Source of the DNA: Cruorifilaria tuberocauda
Taxonomy: Eukaryota > Nematoda > Chromadorea > Rhabditida > Onchocercidae
DNA length: 43,103 nt
Direction: 5' to 3'
Assembly (NCBI GenBank): GCA_013365365.1
Contig: JABVXU010000457.1
Coordinates: 1 to 43,103, forward strand
A program made the translations under genes and the position numbers. The notes under the pieces are model-generated. The model was not told where the DNA came from. It ran no database searches and saw only the letters and a list, made by a program, of their open reading frames with translations. Positions 1 to 12,213 of the stretch are shown one piece after another. Position 1 is the first letter of the stretch. Every line of letters starts with the position of its first letter.

Positions 1-13
1 TTTTTACTGTATT

Positions 14-2760
14 TCACTGTAAGGGTTGGATTTCTGTTGAATTCTTCAAGCCGTGCATCCTGAAATCAAGCGGTATCAGCAAATATCTCAAATAGCTAGA
101 AGATTTTTCACAGAAGAAGAGATGATTGTAGAATCTGTTTGAGATACATCAAGATTCACCAACTAAATTTATTCTTCATGAGTGAAACCGTCCACAAAAT
201 TGAAAAAGCAGGACTTACCTTAATTTTTCATTCACATACAACGAATGCTTGACAATCAACGGTGACTGCGCACAGCTCTCTTCATTCAAAACCTGAATTA
301 ACTTTTCCAAAACATCTTCAGCACCAATGGCACAACAATATGCATGTATCCTATTTAATTCCTGAAAACATATGAAATGAAATGATATATATTGAGGAGA
401 AAAGACGAAAATAAAATATATTCGATAAAATGCCATGTTTCTAAAGATATTCGTACCGAATAAAATAAAAATGTCCTGTCAGGAATCTTCTTCAGTAACC
501 GAGCAATTTTCTGGACGTCACTTTGCAATCCATGAACCTCATACCAACACGTCCTTTGTAAAGAAGAATATGAGGGTCTAGAGAGACCATCATTCGTGAT
601 ACAGAACAACTGCTCTTCATTTCCAGCATCAACAACGCTCTGTAACGTTATAAATATATACCAATTAGAACAATAATTCCACCTAAAAAGCAACGAACAC
701 GAGAAAGCGAGAGATATTACAAACTAAAATACCTTCATGAGAAAAATTCAACAAAATTGGTGAAGCAACCTGCGAAGACAATTTACTGAATGGAGGCAAC
801 CAAGAAACTGGAACTGGACCAGATGGAAATGATACAACTGACAGTCGACAAACCGAAGGGTCTTCTTCCTTTGCACTAAATAAAACAATTTCTAGAAACC
901 AAATATTACTGTCACGTAATAATTTATTTTGGCAGAAATGCATACTGATATTTTCCGTAGAATTGTTTCGAAAATCAATAAGAACACTACCTAATATGAC
1001 ATAATGCGCCATATAAATTTTCACTGAAGCGACAGATGGCTACGCTTTCCTCTAAACGTAGTGCAGAGCACAACAGGTTTAGAATATCTTCGCTATCTAA
1101 AATGATAATAAACTTGGAAGATTTTCCAAGATACTAATGGAACGGTGAGTAAAAACTAATGTAAGCACATACTCCGCTGTGAGATAAGAAAATAATGCCC
1201 AGTAGTTGGCATATTCGTCAAATAATTTATGGGGAGAAAACCAATTACTTCAACTACAGTGTTCCAATCATCGCTTATCGAAGGTAGAGTCTAAAATTTA
1301 AATAGAAGATTAAAATCAACAGGAGATGCAAATTACTGCTTAGATTTCTAGGAAAGATGGAATTCAGATATTAGAACAATCTTCAAACCTAACAACGTAC
1401 CTTGAAATATGCTTTTAAAAAGCCACATATTAACAAAAATGTTGGTACGGGGCATAAATCTTTTGCGAGAACATCACTATAACTATCTATGCTGTCGTAA
1501 TCAGACATGAAATACGGCATCCAAGGTTCACTTTCTTCAAACTCAAATTCCTTTTTGAAACCTTCCGTTTGCACTAAAACAATTTTGGTGCCATGAAGAT
1601 AATATATTAGTATAAAGAATAAGTGGACAAGTTTGAATTAATTTACACTGTGCATATTTGTTTATAGTAACTATTCAAAAACTCATCCACAAAGCAAAAA
1701 AAAAAAAAGAAAAAATAGAACGAACACGAAATAGCCCACAGTCGGGCAATCTGATTGTCGTCCGCCAAATCTTCATCCAGGACACAAACAAATTTAACCG
1801 TACAATTCGGCAGATGTGTCAAGTTCACTTCCTCCTTAAATTATGTGAAGAAATCCCGGTCAATAGAGACCTATATAAAGCTAAAAGCATTAAAATCATT
1901 AGATCATATAAATGGAAAAATTACCTACCGGAGTGAAAGCACACGCATCTGTAAATACTAGAAGAATGCTAGTTTCATCATCATTTTCCATCTTTATCAA
2001 TAGGAACAACGAGATTAGGTCAGCCGAGGCAGATACATCTATGCTGCAAGAGTCTCATCAAATTTTTGAAAATGGTATATAATCTCCAATTTATAAACAA
2101 GCTTAAGAAATTCTCAAAAATATGTGCCTAACGATAAAAATTTTCTATTCCATATGACAGTCCGAAGTTAACTTGGAACATGAGCAATTCTACATACTTT
2201 TATCTTGCTTAGAATCCAAAAACGAACAATTTTAGAATTTGAGTACAATGAAGAAATACAAGAAACAGCAGTTGAGCTTTACGTAAAACTTCAAGAAAAC
2301 ACAAACGCATTCAAAATTTTTTCAGCATCATCAATGTTTTGAATATCGCATGATATAATTTTCGAGTTGTGCGAGAAATCAACCTGAAATGCAACTACTC
2401 CATGTTTGTTTCCATTTATTCAGTTCCCTTCTGATTTCAAATTCCTTCAGGATAATTTCGACTTCGGTAATCCTCATCCGGGGTATAGTGCGCGTGAAAA
2501 ACCAGGCAATGACTTCATAGCCACCAAATTCAATAACAACTTGAAAATTTTTAAACAAATCTAGAAGAATCCAACGAAGAATAAAATCTGGAGTGAACTA
2601 AACACACCAATCTAGTCTTACGATCCGTATCCAAGGCCTGAATCTTTCGAAGAGTTTGTAAAGCTAGCTGACATGCAACCATCCGTCTCGACACTTCACT
2701 ATAGTCGTTAATAGGTAATCGCATTGATAAAGATGAATCCACGGCCAAATACACAGTCAT
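14..2760 (-). CDS. ints-14: Integrator complex subunit 14 (VWA-domain protein, INTS14/VWA9)
   Basis: This complete gene encodes a subunit of Integrator, the nuclear complex that cleaves snRNA and paused nascent transcripts; INTS14 pairs with INTS10 and INTS13. I read 11 exons: 2622-2760, 2384-2560, 1929-2038, 1726-1834, 1401-1573, 1173-1290, 991-1096, 725-875, 457-639, 219-361 and 14-59. All phases agree, giving 484 aa (human about 518). The N terminus is a von Willebrand A fold with the metal-site motif DSSLS (residues 8-12) and a later strand ending VFTDACAF. The C-terminal part carries GLQSDVQKIARLLKKIP, FYSELNR and RLSVVSFPSGPVPVSWLP, which match INTS14 block by block. The ATG at 2760 is chosen because the protein then starts directly at the first VWA strand. 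An AG acceptor-like site 23 nt upstream could be a spliced-leader site. Exons 2 and 3 (start of exon 3 at 2038 or 2043) are the least certain. They imply roughly 20 extra residues relative to human between the second strand and the TDxC strand. Confidence 0.9.
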
Positions 2761-3343
2761 TTGCGAAAATATAGCAAATGAAACTGCCAAACCCTTGCAC
2801 AGCCCACGTAATCACTCTGAAATGCTAACGCATTCGATCCACTAATACTGCTCCCGACCTTGCACATTTACAAAGTCAAAAATTTCAACACTTCAATGGA
2901 ATATCACTTCTTAAGACAGCTACTTCTCATTCAGGACTGACGTCACCAGTACACGCACACGTAACAACTGAATTCGCTCTCCCACCTCTTAGCTTTTGTC
3001 AAGGTAAAATCCGCAACAATATGAAACTTTTTAGTCTCATTAATGTATGTGTTAATCGATCATTTCTGTCTCATTTCTGGGGATAGCAAATTTGACTTAT
3101 TAATTTTTATTGCATATTTTCATTATTTCAAAATTTCGTACTTCAAATTACAGAAATCGTAAACTATTAGGAACATTTGAAGGATATATAAAAAAGTGAG
3201 TGTATCTATTGCGGCTATAAATTTCAACAAAGCTATGATAAGTTAATAAGTTGGGAATATCAAGAAAAGTTGATACTAACTAAAAAAAATTTTTTGCAAG
3301 AGGAAGATTACTTTAATTTTTAAATAGAATATGGAGAATAAAG

Positions 3344-3363
3344 ATCTCTCTCTCTCTCTCTCT
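3344..3363. repeat. CT dinucleotide microsatellite
   Basis: About ten uninterrupted CT units, followed by a T-rich stretch. It is a simple repeat in intergenic DNA with no sign of function. Confidence 0.9.
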
Positions 3364-4022
3364 TACCCCTTTTTTTCTTCTTTCTGAGATTACATAAAAT
3401 TGAATACGCATTTTAATGAGATAACATGAGGAAGTGATAGAAAATCCATTCATAACATACTTCAGAAAAGATAAAAAGAAACACAGTTTGATTATACCGC
3501 ATGTTTTAACATATATATGTCAAGATCCATCCAATAAATGGCTGCCATATAATGATCAAATCGATAATAAAATATTGCCATGGAAATCGGTAAAAATTAA
3601 AATTTGAAGAAATTGAGATAACTGTACTAAATTCTGATAAGTAGTAACAGTGATGAAAATGGAAAGTTTTAATTATTGGGCATCAATTTTCAACTCCGAA
3701 TATTTCACAGAAATTGAATGAAATGAAATTGAAATTTTCATTAAACTTGAAAAACTTTTTGTTCAAATGTTACATTTGATTCTTTTAAAAAGTTTAGAAG
3801 TTTTTTTAATATTGAAAAATTGATTTAAAAAATTTTAATATAATTATGCTTGAACAGTTTTTGTGCTTTGTCATTAATGTTAAACCGTTAGTTAATCGCT
3901 TAAATTTATCAATTTTGTATGATATTTTAAAAACTTATTAATTTTGCATGATTTCACAAATTCTTTTACTTTGATTTTTATGGAAAATGAAATTCATTAA
4001 TTTCTTAGCGTATTCTTCGTAA

Positions 4023-4092
4023 CATGAAAAAGAGAGCGGAAAAGGAGAGTTGAGCGAGAAAAGGGAAAGGGGGAGGAGGAAGAAGCGGAACA
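4023..4092. repeat. Polypurine (GA/AG-rich) block
   Basis: About 70 bases that are almost entirely A and G on the plus strand, interrupted by only a few pyrimidines. It is followed by a slightly GC-richer, CpG-containing stretch to about 4215, unlike the AT-rich surroundings. It could be a promoter-proximal element of either flanking gene, but no specific factor site was recognised. Confidence 0.6.
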
Positions 4093-4293
4093 AGCTTCGG
4101 TTAGCACGCTTCCAACGAATTCGTCTCGTCCTCTTACCTTGTCTACGCCTCAAAAATTCTTGAAATGTTCGACGAGTTCGAACGATTTTGCTTCAGAGAA
4201 GTACCGACGTCGTATCCAATAAATTTCTCATCCTTCACTCTTATTTCTCGCCACTCTTAATGTGTGTTATGATTTTAAATGTCTATTATGTCA

Positions 4294-4336
4294 TATACAT
4301 ATATGTATATATATATACATATATATATACATTCAT
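4294..4336. repeat. TA/CATA microsatellite
   Basis: An alternating purine-pyrimidine run of TA and CATA units in intergenic DNA. It reads open in one frame only because of its composition. Confidence 0.85.
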
Positions 4337-7300
4337 ATGTTTGTGTGTTTTTGAATGTATTATAGACGTGTCAGAGGTCAAATATTTTATTATAAAATTT
4401 ATTACTTTTTTACTTGTAAAATTGGAAAAAAAATATTTCCCATTTATTCTTTCTCTACTACGTAATTCACGAGTAATTCATTCCGTTCTACAAAGTGGTC
4501 ATTTTGTTTTTTTTTTTGTTACGGTTTCGTTGAATTCGGTTTCATACCAATCCATTCTGAGCTTAGATCAGTAAAATTATTTGTCGATATGTGAAAAAAA
4601 TCAAAAAACACGGATTCTTACCTTCTATTCCTTTTTTACAACCAATCATTCGCTAAAAATTCATTCTGAATTCTAACAAAACAGGAAAAAGAAGAAAGAA
4701 GAAAGTTTGATAGAAAAAAAAACAAGGAAAGAAGTGGTTTCAGAATTTGACTATTGAAGATTATATCTAACAGGTGCAAAGAGTTGAGAAGCTTCAATCC
4801 TCAACAGCAACAATGTAATGTTTTTAAAAAAGCTTTCGTAAAACCGTTTATCTGAATAACAAATAAGCGCTACAATTGTGTTTCAATTGGTATGTTCTAT
4901 AAATTAAGTATCAATACTTCACAGCATCTAGCGGACAATTCTTTAAGCAAATTTCAATGCTTGATAGTCCGTATCGCACAATCTCAGTGAAATTTTTGTT
5001 TTTAATACCACAACCAGTTTGAACTATAAACCGAAAAACAATGCAGAAATCTCTCTTTTCCTCCAATTCTTCATTTGTACCACCGTTCCTTATCCAGGAA
5101 GTTAGTAAAACTTGTCAAACTTTTCGATGAAACCTTGGCATTGAAATTCATTTTTTGCATATTCCATCACTTGGCTCATATAAAATGTGAAGTTTTCATT
5201 CAATTCACCTTAGCATGACATGATTAAATCGTGTAGAAAAAGCCGTAATGCATGTGCTTAACCACTGAAGCAGAAGCAGAAGAAATCTAAACTTTTCACA
5301 AAAGAAAACGGAAATTAATGAAACAAACTGGAGAAGTCATTCGCCATGTATACCTATCTGCCTACTTACCTATCTATCTATTTATCCGTATATATATATT
5401 TGTAAACTGTATTCATATTTAAAAAAGAATGCTTGTCAAGATATAAAAGCTTTTTTCAATTACTATTTGTTGGAATTCATATTTTGAGCTAAGAAACTCC
5501 TGAAAAGAGTCTAGCTGCGTAGCATGACAATTGCCTGCAAAAATATCAATTCAAAAGTGTTTACGAATCTAAAATTAGTGAATGATCCCATGGTATTTAT
5601 TCTTGAAATATTGTAAATAGCTTTTTGGAAACCAGAAAGACATATAAGGAAGTTTTGCAGAATGCTAATCAATGAACGGGTTACTTGTGTTCTGCATTGA
5701 AGCGAATGAAGTTTAGCAGATCTATTGCATGAGATAAAAAGTTTTGCAATTGAAGCTAATCATTTGACCTTCCTTCAATTATTTGGTCTCAAATATATTA
5801 TTCATCCCCATTTGTCCGATAATTTCATTTTGTGAATGAAAGGATAAGTGAGGAAGATTGTAAGATAGGATGGGAGAGGTGGGAGAGATCGAAGAATTAC
5901 ATCCCTCTCTTCATATTGGTCTGGAACATGTATCTGTCACCCTCAGCATTCTTTCTAGCAAGCATTGAGCTAAATGGAACTTCAATGAGTTTTGTATTCC
6001 ATTTCCTCTCAATACACACATGCATGCACTTGTGAACGCACTTGTCTTCATTTCATCCTTATTTTCCAACATAGTCTCAAAACTTATCGAAATTTTTTGG
6101 AAATCTCATTTCATATTTGGCACCGTCACTCACACACCTGCTAATAGCATACCTACTTTCCTACTTTCTTAATCATAATCACCAATCAAGAAAGGGGAGT
6201 TAAAGCGACTGATCATTATAACGAACAGGTGATGTGTTACTAAAACAAATATTTCAAGGAAATGACACAGCAGAGTGGATCGATTACGGAAAATAGACTG
6301 GGGTACGATTGCTTCGAGGATAACCACTCTATACCTCTCATATAATAATTCGGTGAGAAAAGCGCTATTTTCTAATAGCATAAAAAAGATGTATTTGCAT
6401 CAACCAAAGTTTTGAAGCCTAGCTGTTCAGTCCCTTTACCTAGAAACTTATAAAGTCAAGAAAAGGTATTGGAAAAACACGAAAAAGAAGGAGATAAAAG
6501 ATAGAGAAGTGAAGAAAAAAAAGGCAGCATCTTTATTTGTTTCATTTATTGCTTCGGATAATTCGGGACGCCAGATTCTTTTCCACCTCATTGTTAAAAT
6601 GATGGAACAGTTAGACAGGTCGTTTCTTCATCCATTCTTAAAAATATCAATAATGCAACAGCAAAACTTATTTATACTCAGTATCCAACTTCATCAGATT
6701 ACTGCAATTTGAAAAGTCAGTTCTTTTCCACAGTAATTCGATCATCCCATATTTAACTTATACTACTGATTCATTTGCAAAGTGTAAATTGCAGTTACTT
6801 TAAAACCGAATTCTTCATTTTTATTAAAAAATGGTTTTAATGAAAATTCTGTTGCATCAGATTAGTAAGCAGAAAAGAAATTCCATTGTTGCAGTTTTGA
6901 CAGTGTTTTTTCTCACTGTATCCTTTTTTTGTACTAACTGCATTTTCGAGAACAGCTCAATCTAAAAGATTGTTGTAGGTGAAACCAACAGGAAAAACCG
7001 ACCAGTAGGTCAAAGCAATAAAACATTTAAAGCATGCAGATTACCAACATATTTCTTATGGGCATATGATATGAATAAGCACATGTTATCATGATTCATT
7101 AGTGGTGATAGAAGCGAACCACTGAGCGACATCATCTAGTCATTTTACAAACTTCATTAGGTCCTATAAAACATCTTCATAATTTTAATCTTATACATAA
7201 CGAGTTATTGGGGAAATATGAAATGATGGAATAGTGGAAATAATCGTCCAAAATATTTTATATCATTTACTAAACTTAAATTCAATTTATCATATAAAAT

Positions 7301-7930
7301 ACCTTTATGCTATAAAAGAGTCCTTAATTTTCTCTGCTAATTTCCTGGTCATTTTGAATTAACAACATACAACCAGGATTTCAAAAGGCCCGTGAAATTG
7401 GTTGCTCAGGAGAAGATTGTTAGAATTTTGCAAAAAAAAGAATATTTGTACGCCAACAATTCAAATTAGTCATGAAAGACAACGTTGTTCTCTTTCCATT
7501 TTCTTTTTCATTCACAAAAAGTATTAGTGTAAAGAGACTAGAAGTATGTCCGGTGGATAATCTCACAATTTCTGTAAACTATTCTTCCATTTCAAAGTTT
7601 GATTATAACAATTATAACAAAGTTCGGGAAGTTTCTTGTTCTTTAATTCTCAAAAAAATCTTTCTAACGAAAAAAAAATTATATTAAAGTTCTTTCCCGA
7701 AGACAAATAAATTATTTATTATCTTTCATCATTTCTACAGTCTAAGCATTAAGAAAACTTTTTACATTAGTAGCTATAATTTGAACATAATTATTTGTAA
7801 TTCTATTAATTTTGCTTCGCATATCAGATATAAGTTCAAGAATACTAAAAAACTCAGCCTAATGATCACTGATTCTTTTTTCTCGACATGCATTGTTAAG
7901 CAACAAAGACAAAGAAAAAATCCACTTTAA

Positions 7931-7936
7931 TTGCAG
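7931..7936 (+). other. Splice acceptor upstream of the receptor start codon
   Basis: A TTGCAG acceptor lies 20 nt before the ATG at 7957, and an in-frame TGA lies between them (7951-7953). The first coding exon is therefore preceded either by a non-coding exon upstream or by spliced-leader trans-splicing at this site. It also fixes 7957 as the first usable ATG of this exon. Confidence 0.6.
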
Positions 7937-7956
7937 GATTAATGCTACGATGAAAC

Positions 7957-10900
7957 ATGCAAGAGGTCCGCATCGACCTGTTCCTCAATATTTTAAAGGG
8001 AGGTGCACTTGCGCTTTTGGTTGTTTGGACCATTGCTGCCAACATACTTGTATTTGTCGTACTTTATAGAAATCCACATCTTCAAACTGTACCTAATCTA
8101 CTGGTACTTAACTCGATTCCTTTTTTTTCCTCAATCGAGTTATTACAATTCAAGAATTGAGATTCTTCTGATATCATAGTGGATTTTTTCAGGTTGCTAA
8201 TCTTGCCTTCAGTGATCTGTGCCTTGGAGTCATAGTACTGCCCCTATCATCGATCTACGCTATAGCAAATGAATGGCTTTTTACATCGACACTTTGCGTC
8301 GTTTTTGTATCAGGTAAGTAAGTTCGTTTCTAATAGGCAAAATTAAGGTTTGTTTTTCAACGTAAAATTTAAGAGTTGAGATATAAAAAAATCGGTTAAA
8401 TTCCGAACATTTTTCTAGTGATCATGTTTCTTAGAAAGTTTGCGTTCAGTTGTTTGAATTTAATAAGATCTATATACCAATTACTGTTTTGCCTCTCTTC
8501 ACGTATTCTTTCTAAATGTTGATTTTGGGAATTTCTTTGAATACAATATAGAAAAAGTACTTTCGTTTTGAACTTTCAGTCATACTTTAAATTTTGCTTT
8601 TTCATTATTTATATTATGAGGTTTCATTCTATACTTATCGTATTTTGCAGTTCTTTCAATTATTCATTCTATACAAAACTGATGCATAAATATTTAAAAA
8701 TCTATCTCAATATTGTTAGGATCAGTCTAACAAACTGCAAACTTCTCTAATCATAAATGAACACAATTTTCTTTCTTCGAAGAGGACTGATTTTTTAGCA
8801 GATATTTTATGCTCCACGGCTTCTATCTGGAACTTATCCATTGTTGGTCTGGATCGTTACTGGGCAATAACCACACCAGTCGCCTACATGGCTAAGCGGA
8901 ATAAACGTACAGCAGCTTTCCTGATTTTATCCGTTTGGCTTTCATCTGCGTTGATTAGTTTGGCTCCATTATTCGGATGGAGACAGGCAAGCGAATTTTT
9001 TTATTTTAAAATACATTCGTTTCTTTTTTTTCAATTCTTCATTTGTTGGGAAAATTCAACATTTTGAATACTCAAAGAATTTTTACCTATTGTGATGGTG
9101 AGGAGTTCAAAACAATAGCATTGAATATTAAAATTTAGCATAAGATAGTGAAGAAATCACTCTGTTTATGCTATCTTCCTGATATACTGTAAATTATGAA
9201 ACCTAGCTATTCTTGGTTGATCGTCCGAAGTGAAATGTCACATCGCATTAAATTATTTTAATGGATCGAATAACGGAAATTTCAATAATACAACTGTATA
9301 TTGCAAATTTATTGAGTTGAAGGTTGGAAATCATCGAATAAAACAAAAGAGTATAAGAAAAACGAAAGCTAGCCAGATTAATAAATCTTCAAGAATCATT
9401 TTTTGCTACAAATATTTAGGAACTCTCAAAAACCACAAACTAAAATTTTTCTGTTCAAATTCCAACATTCTTGATGATAGATAACAATAAAGAAAAGAAA
9501 CCTGAGTGCTGAACATAATCATATATCTTATTTGATTAACAACAAAGTACCTCATTTAATTAATTAAAATTTTAAATGGTATACGATTTTCAGGTTGCAG
9601 AACGAGGTAACATGATAAGAGTGAATGGTACATGGCAGTGCGTATTTTTGGATTTACCGTCATATACTATTTACAGTGCAACCGGATCTTTTTTTATACC
9701 TCTAATTATTATGTTCTTTGTATATTACAAAATTTATCAGACATTTGCTAAACATCGTGCTCGTCAACTGTATAGACAACAGGTTTTCGGATCTTCAAAA
9801 TAATAATAAATATATACATGCATTCAGAATTTGATATTATTTGTAAAAGGTGTTGGGGTGAAAAATGTTTTTCAGGTAATTAAAAAACATATCGAATCAA
9901 CGATTTTGCATGATCTAAGTCATGTTTTACCAACAGGTGATGAGTTTGCTAAAGAAATGGAAGAAAACGAAGAAGGAGGTTAGATTTATAACTGTGTTTA
10001 CTTGCGATGTATGATGTACTCTCGAAGATGAAAAATAAGAAACTTTCCACAGTGCTTTTCATATATTTAAACGGAACAGTATTTTCCAATAACATAAGCA
10101 ATCATCTTATTTAGGAACGCTTAGCTTTAGCCAAAGCATAAATATATAACTCCAAATGTGCTGCTTTCAGCACTGCGAAATTCATCTTAAAGTTATTAAT
10201 TCTTCAAAGATTTAAAATTAATGGATTCAGTCCATAGGGAAGAATGTTTTAAAAAGTTAGTTTCGAATTTGAATTTCTATGGATGATTAAATCAAGCTTA
10301 AAATTCATATTTCTCACAGTACTCTTATAATTTTATCTTAGAAAGTAACTCCATTTCGAATGCTTGCAAAGGAAAATTTGCCCGACGAGTTTGTAAGAAA
10401 TGTGAAGAGTGTATTGATAACTCAGCAAATGAATTCAATCCTCGGCACATCATTCAAATTGATGCTGTTTGTTATTTATAATTTTTATATCAGTGATTAT
10501 TTAATTAAAGATAAATGCCGAACTAAGCTTTAAAATTTTTTAGTTTTAATATTACTAATACTAATTCCTGAAAATTTATACTTTAAGAAATAATTATTTT
10601 CAAGATATAACTTTATTTTGTTGATTATAAACAAATTTAATGAAATTAGGAATCAAACAAAGGGAAAGTTGTGGAAAATGCAAATTTTCAAAAAGATCAG
10701 AAAAAAGAAATAATAGTGGTAGAAACAACAAGAACTACCAATACAATCAGTGATGTTGTCGTTTTATCCGAAAATAATGTCACGAACGGAAGGAAATCAG
10801 CGAAATGTTGTCAATGTGGCAAGACCGAAATAAGCAAAATGCACACGGTACAATCTCCTAAAACAGCAGCAAACTCAAAAGCAACGTACGAAAAAAGGCG

Positions 10901-11884
10901 ATACTCGAAAAGGTTTGCCATGTATTTTAATGTAATGCATGAATATGAATGAAAAAACAAAAAGTTACGCATGAAACGAGAGAAATAAACGGAAAAAAAT
11001 AAATGAATAATTAAGAATTGAGTAAAAATAACACCAAAGACTGATCTCATTGAAAATATTTCGATCTGTTTTTTCAGCAACACCGAGTTCAGAAAACAAT
11101 TAAAGCCAAATATATTATATTTGCTATTTGCCTGTCACATAACATGTTACAAATTAAATTGTGACTAATTTTTCCATTTTTTTTGCAGGCAAACGAATAC
11201 CCGAATTGCTTTACCGAATAAGCCAAGAAGTATTTCAACTGCCAAAGAGCGTCGAGGTGTGAAAGTCTTCGGTATTATTTTAGGTTGTTTTGCAATTTGT
11301 TGGACGCCGTTTTTCATGTAAGCAATTTTTTTAATATTGCAACAATACAGTTCAATACTGCAGTAATGGATAATACTAGTCTCAACTACTTATTAATGTA
11401 TGCTCTTTAAAAATGTTCTATTGTTCTTTCAAAATGGATAAGCACCACTCGCAATTTGGGGAAGGTTTCTCAAATATTTTCCGCAATAATAGAACACATC
11501 CAATTCCCAGAGTTGCTAGTTTCAATACTAATAATATGCCCATTGAACGCTGCACTTTGGGAAGTTTATGTTAAAAAAAAGCTTCAAACTTCTAGAATGT
11601 ATGTAGTAGTGCAGTTCTGTTCATCGTGTCAAGTTGATCCACATATATGGATGTTTATCACTTGGCTGGGATACAGCAATTCGGCAATGAATCCAATTAT
11701 TTACACGGTATGCCGAAAATGAAATATTGTTACAATTACGTAAGAAAAACAAGTACAGGTGACGGAACTTTTATACATGAATGATTTTTTTTCCGAATTC
11801 CAGGTTTTTAACCACGATTACCAGAACGCCCTCAAGGGGCTATTTCGTGGAAGTAAAAAGCAAACAATACGTGTAAAGCGATAA
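7957..11884 (+). CDS. Biogenic amine GPCR (dopamine/octopamine/tyramine-receptor-like, rhodopsin class)
   Basis: A complete neurotransmitter receptor of the plasma membrane. I read ten exons: 7957-8103, 8193-8313, 8802-8986, 9594-9782, 9876-9978, 10342-10466, 10650-10912, 11189-11317, 11596-11707 and 11804-11884, giving 484 aa with all phases consistent. Aminergic hallmarks are present: Asp90 (position 3.32, amine anchor) exactly 17 residues before the DRY motif at 107-109; Ser5.42 and Ser5.46 in TM5 (YSATGSFFIP), typical of catechol or phenol ligands; FAICWTPFF in TM6; and WLGYSNSAMNPIIY in TM7. The N terminus is only about ten residues. The third cytoplasmic loop is long (about 185 aa) and the C-terminal tail short, the usual shape of Gi/o-coupled D2-like, alpha2-like or tyramine receptors. 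I suspect the C. elegans DOP-5/DOP-6 group but cannot separate this from other amine receptors. The ligand is inferred only as a class. The intron after exon 3 starts with GC. Confidence 0.9.
10342..10466 (+). other. Receptor exon 6: part of third cytoplasmic loop with Cys cluster
   Basis: This small exon has no counterpart in the conserved transmembrane core. It is supported by a TCTTAG acceptor, a GT donor (GCT|GTTTGT) and a phase fit: the previous exon ends in phase 1 and the next starts in phase 0. Joining exon 5 directly to exon 7 would give a frameshift and stop. It encodes a basic, Cys-rich segment (RRVCKKCEEC) of the third intracellular loop. Confidence 0.7.
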
Positions 11885-12213
11885 GGATATCAAATAAGAC
11901 GAATCAAGAACAACGAGATGTAAATGGAAAGAACTTCAAAGATTTTAACTAAGATGAAGCAAGGACAACGAGATATAAAAATAGGTCGTATTTTAGCGTG
12001 ATGTTGCAGTGATGCCATAGAAATGACATCTGAATCTTTCCGCAATACAAATCAATTACCAAGGAACACTCTATTGACAAAAATTGCATCAAACCTTTTT
12101 GTTATTCATTAAAAGCATATTGCATCTCACAAATAAAATGGTTATAAACCGCAAATTGTATATAATATTAACAATAAAGCAAAATCACTTTTAATAGGCG
12201 TATTTAACAATTT
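11885..12213. other. Convergent 3' intergenic region with polyadenylation signals
   Basis: The receptor (plus) and the methyltransferase (minus) end only 329 bp apart. Two AATAAA hexamers on the plus strand, at 12132-12137 and 12173-12178, are candidate polyadenylation signals for the receptor. I found no canonical AATAAA for the minus-strand gene here, so it may use a variant signal or overlap the receptor 3' UTR. Confidence 0.6.

Larger units (their letters stand above)
2761..7956. other. Intergenic region between INTS14 and the amine receptor
   Basis: This 5.2 kb AT-rich stretch lies between two divergently transcribed genes, so it should hold both promoters. I see no convincing coding exon: open frames here are short, low in complexity and lack paired splice sites. 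It holds a CT microsatellite, a polypurine block and a TA/CA microsatellite, listed separately. The right end must contain upstream non-coding exon(s) or a trans-splice site for the receptor, because an acceptor sits at 7936 just before its ATG. Confidence 0.6.

Noticed and set aside
1643..1961. Plus-strand frames overlapping INTS14
   Set aside because: They are antisense shadows of the exon at 1726-1834 and its introns; the minus strand shows recognisable INTS14 sequence and splice sites.
2330..2410. Alternative reading HGVVAFQVDFSHNSK after INTS14 exon 2
   Set aside because: It is in a different frame from the VWA strand and cannot be joined in phase to the next exon, whereas the donor at 2384 can.
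3938..4153. Minus-strand 71-codon frame rich in Arg, Leu and Phe
   Set aside because: It is a translation of the polypurine block and its flanks; composition explains it and it resembles no protein.
4160..4185. TTCGA-rich sequence resembling a tRNA B box
   Set aside because: No acceptor stem, anticodon arm or A box could be found around it.
4188..4574. Plus-strand 128-codon frame with long Tyr/Ile runs
   Set aside because: It runs through the TA/CATA microsatellite, so the open frame is due to simple sequence.
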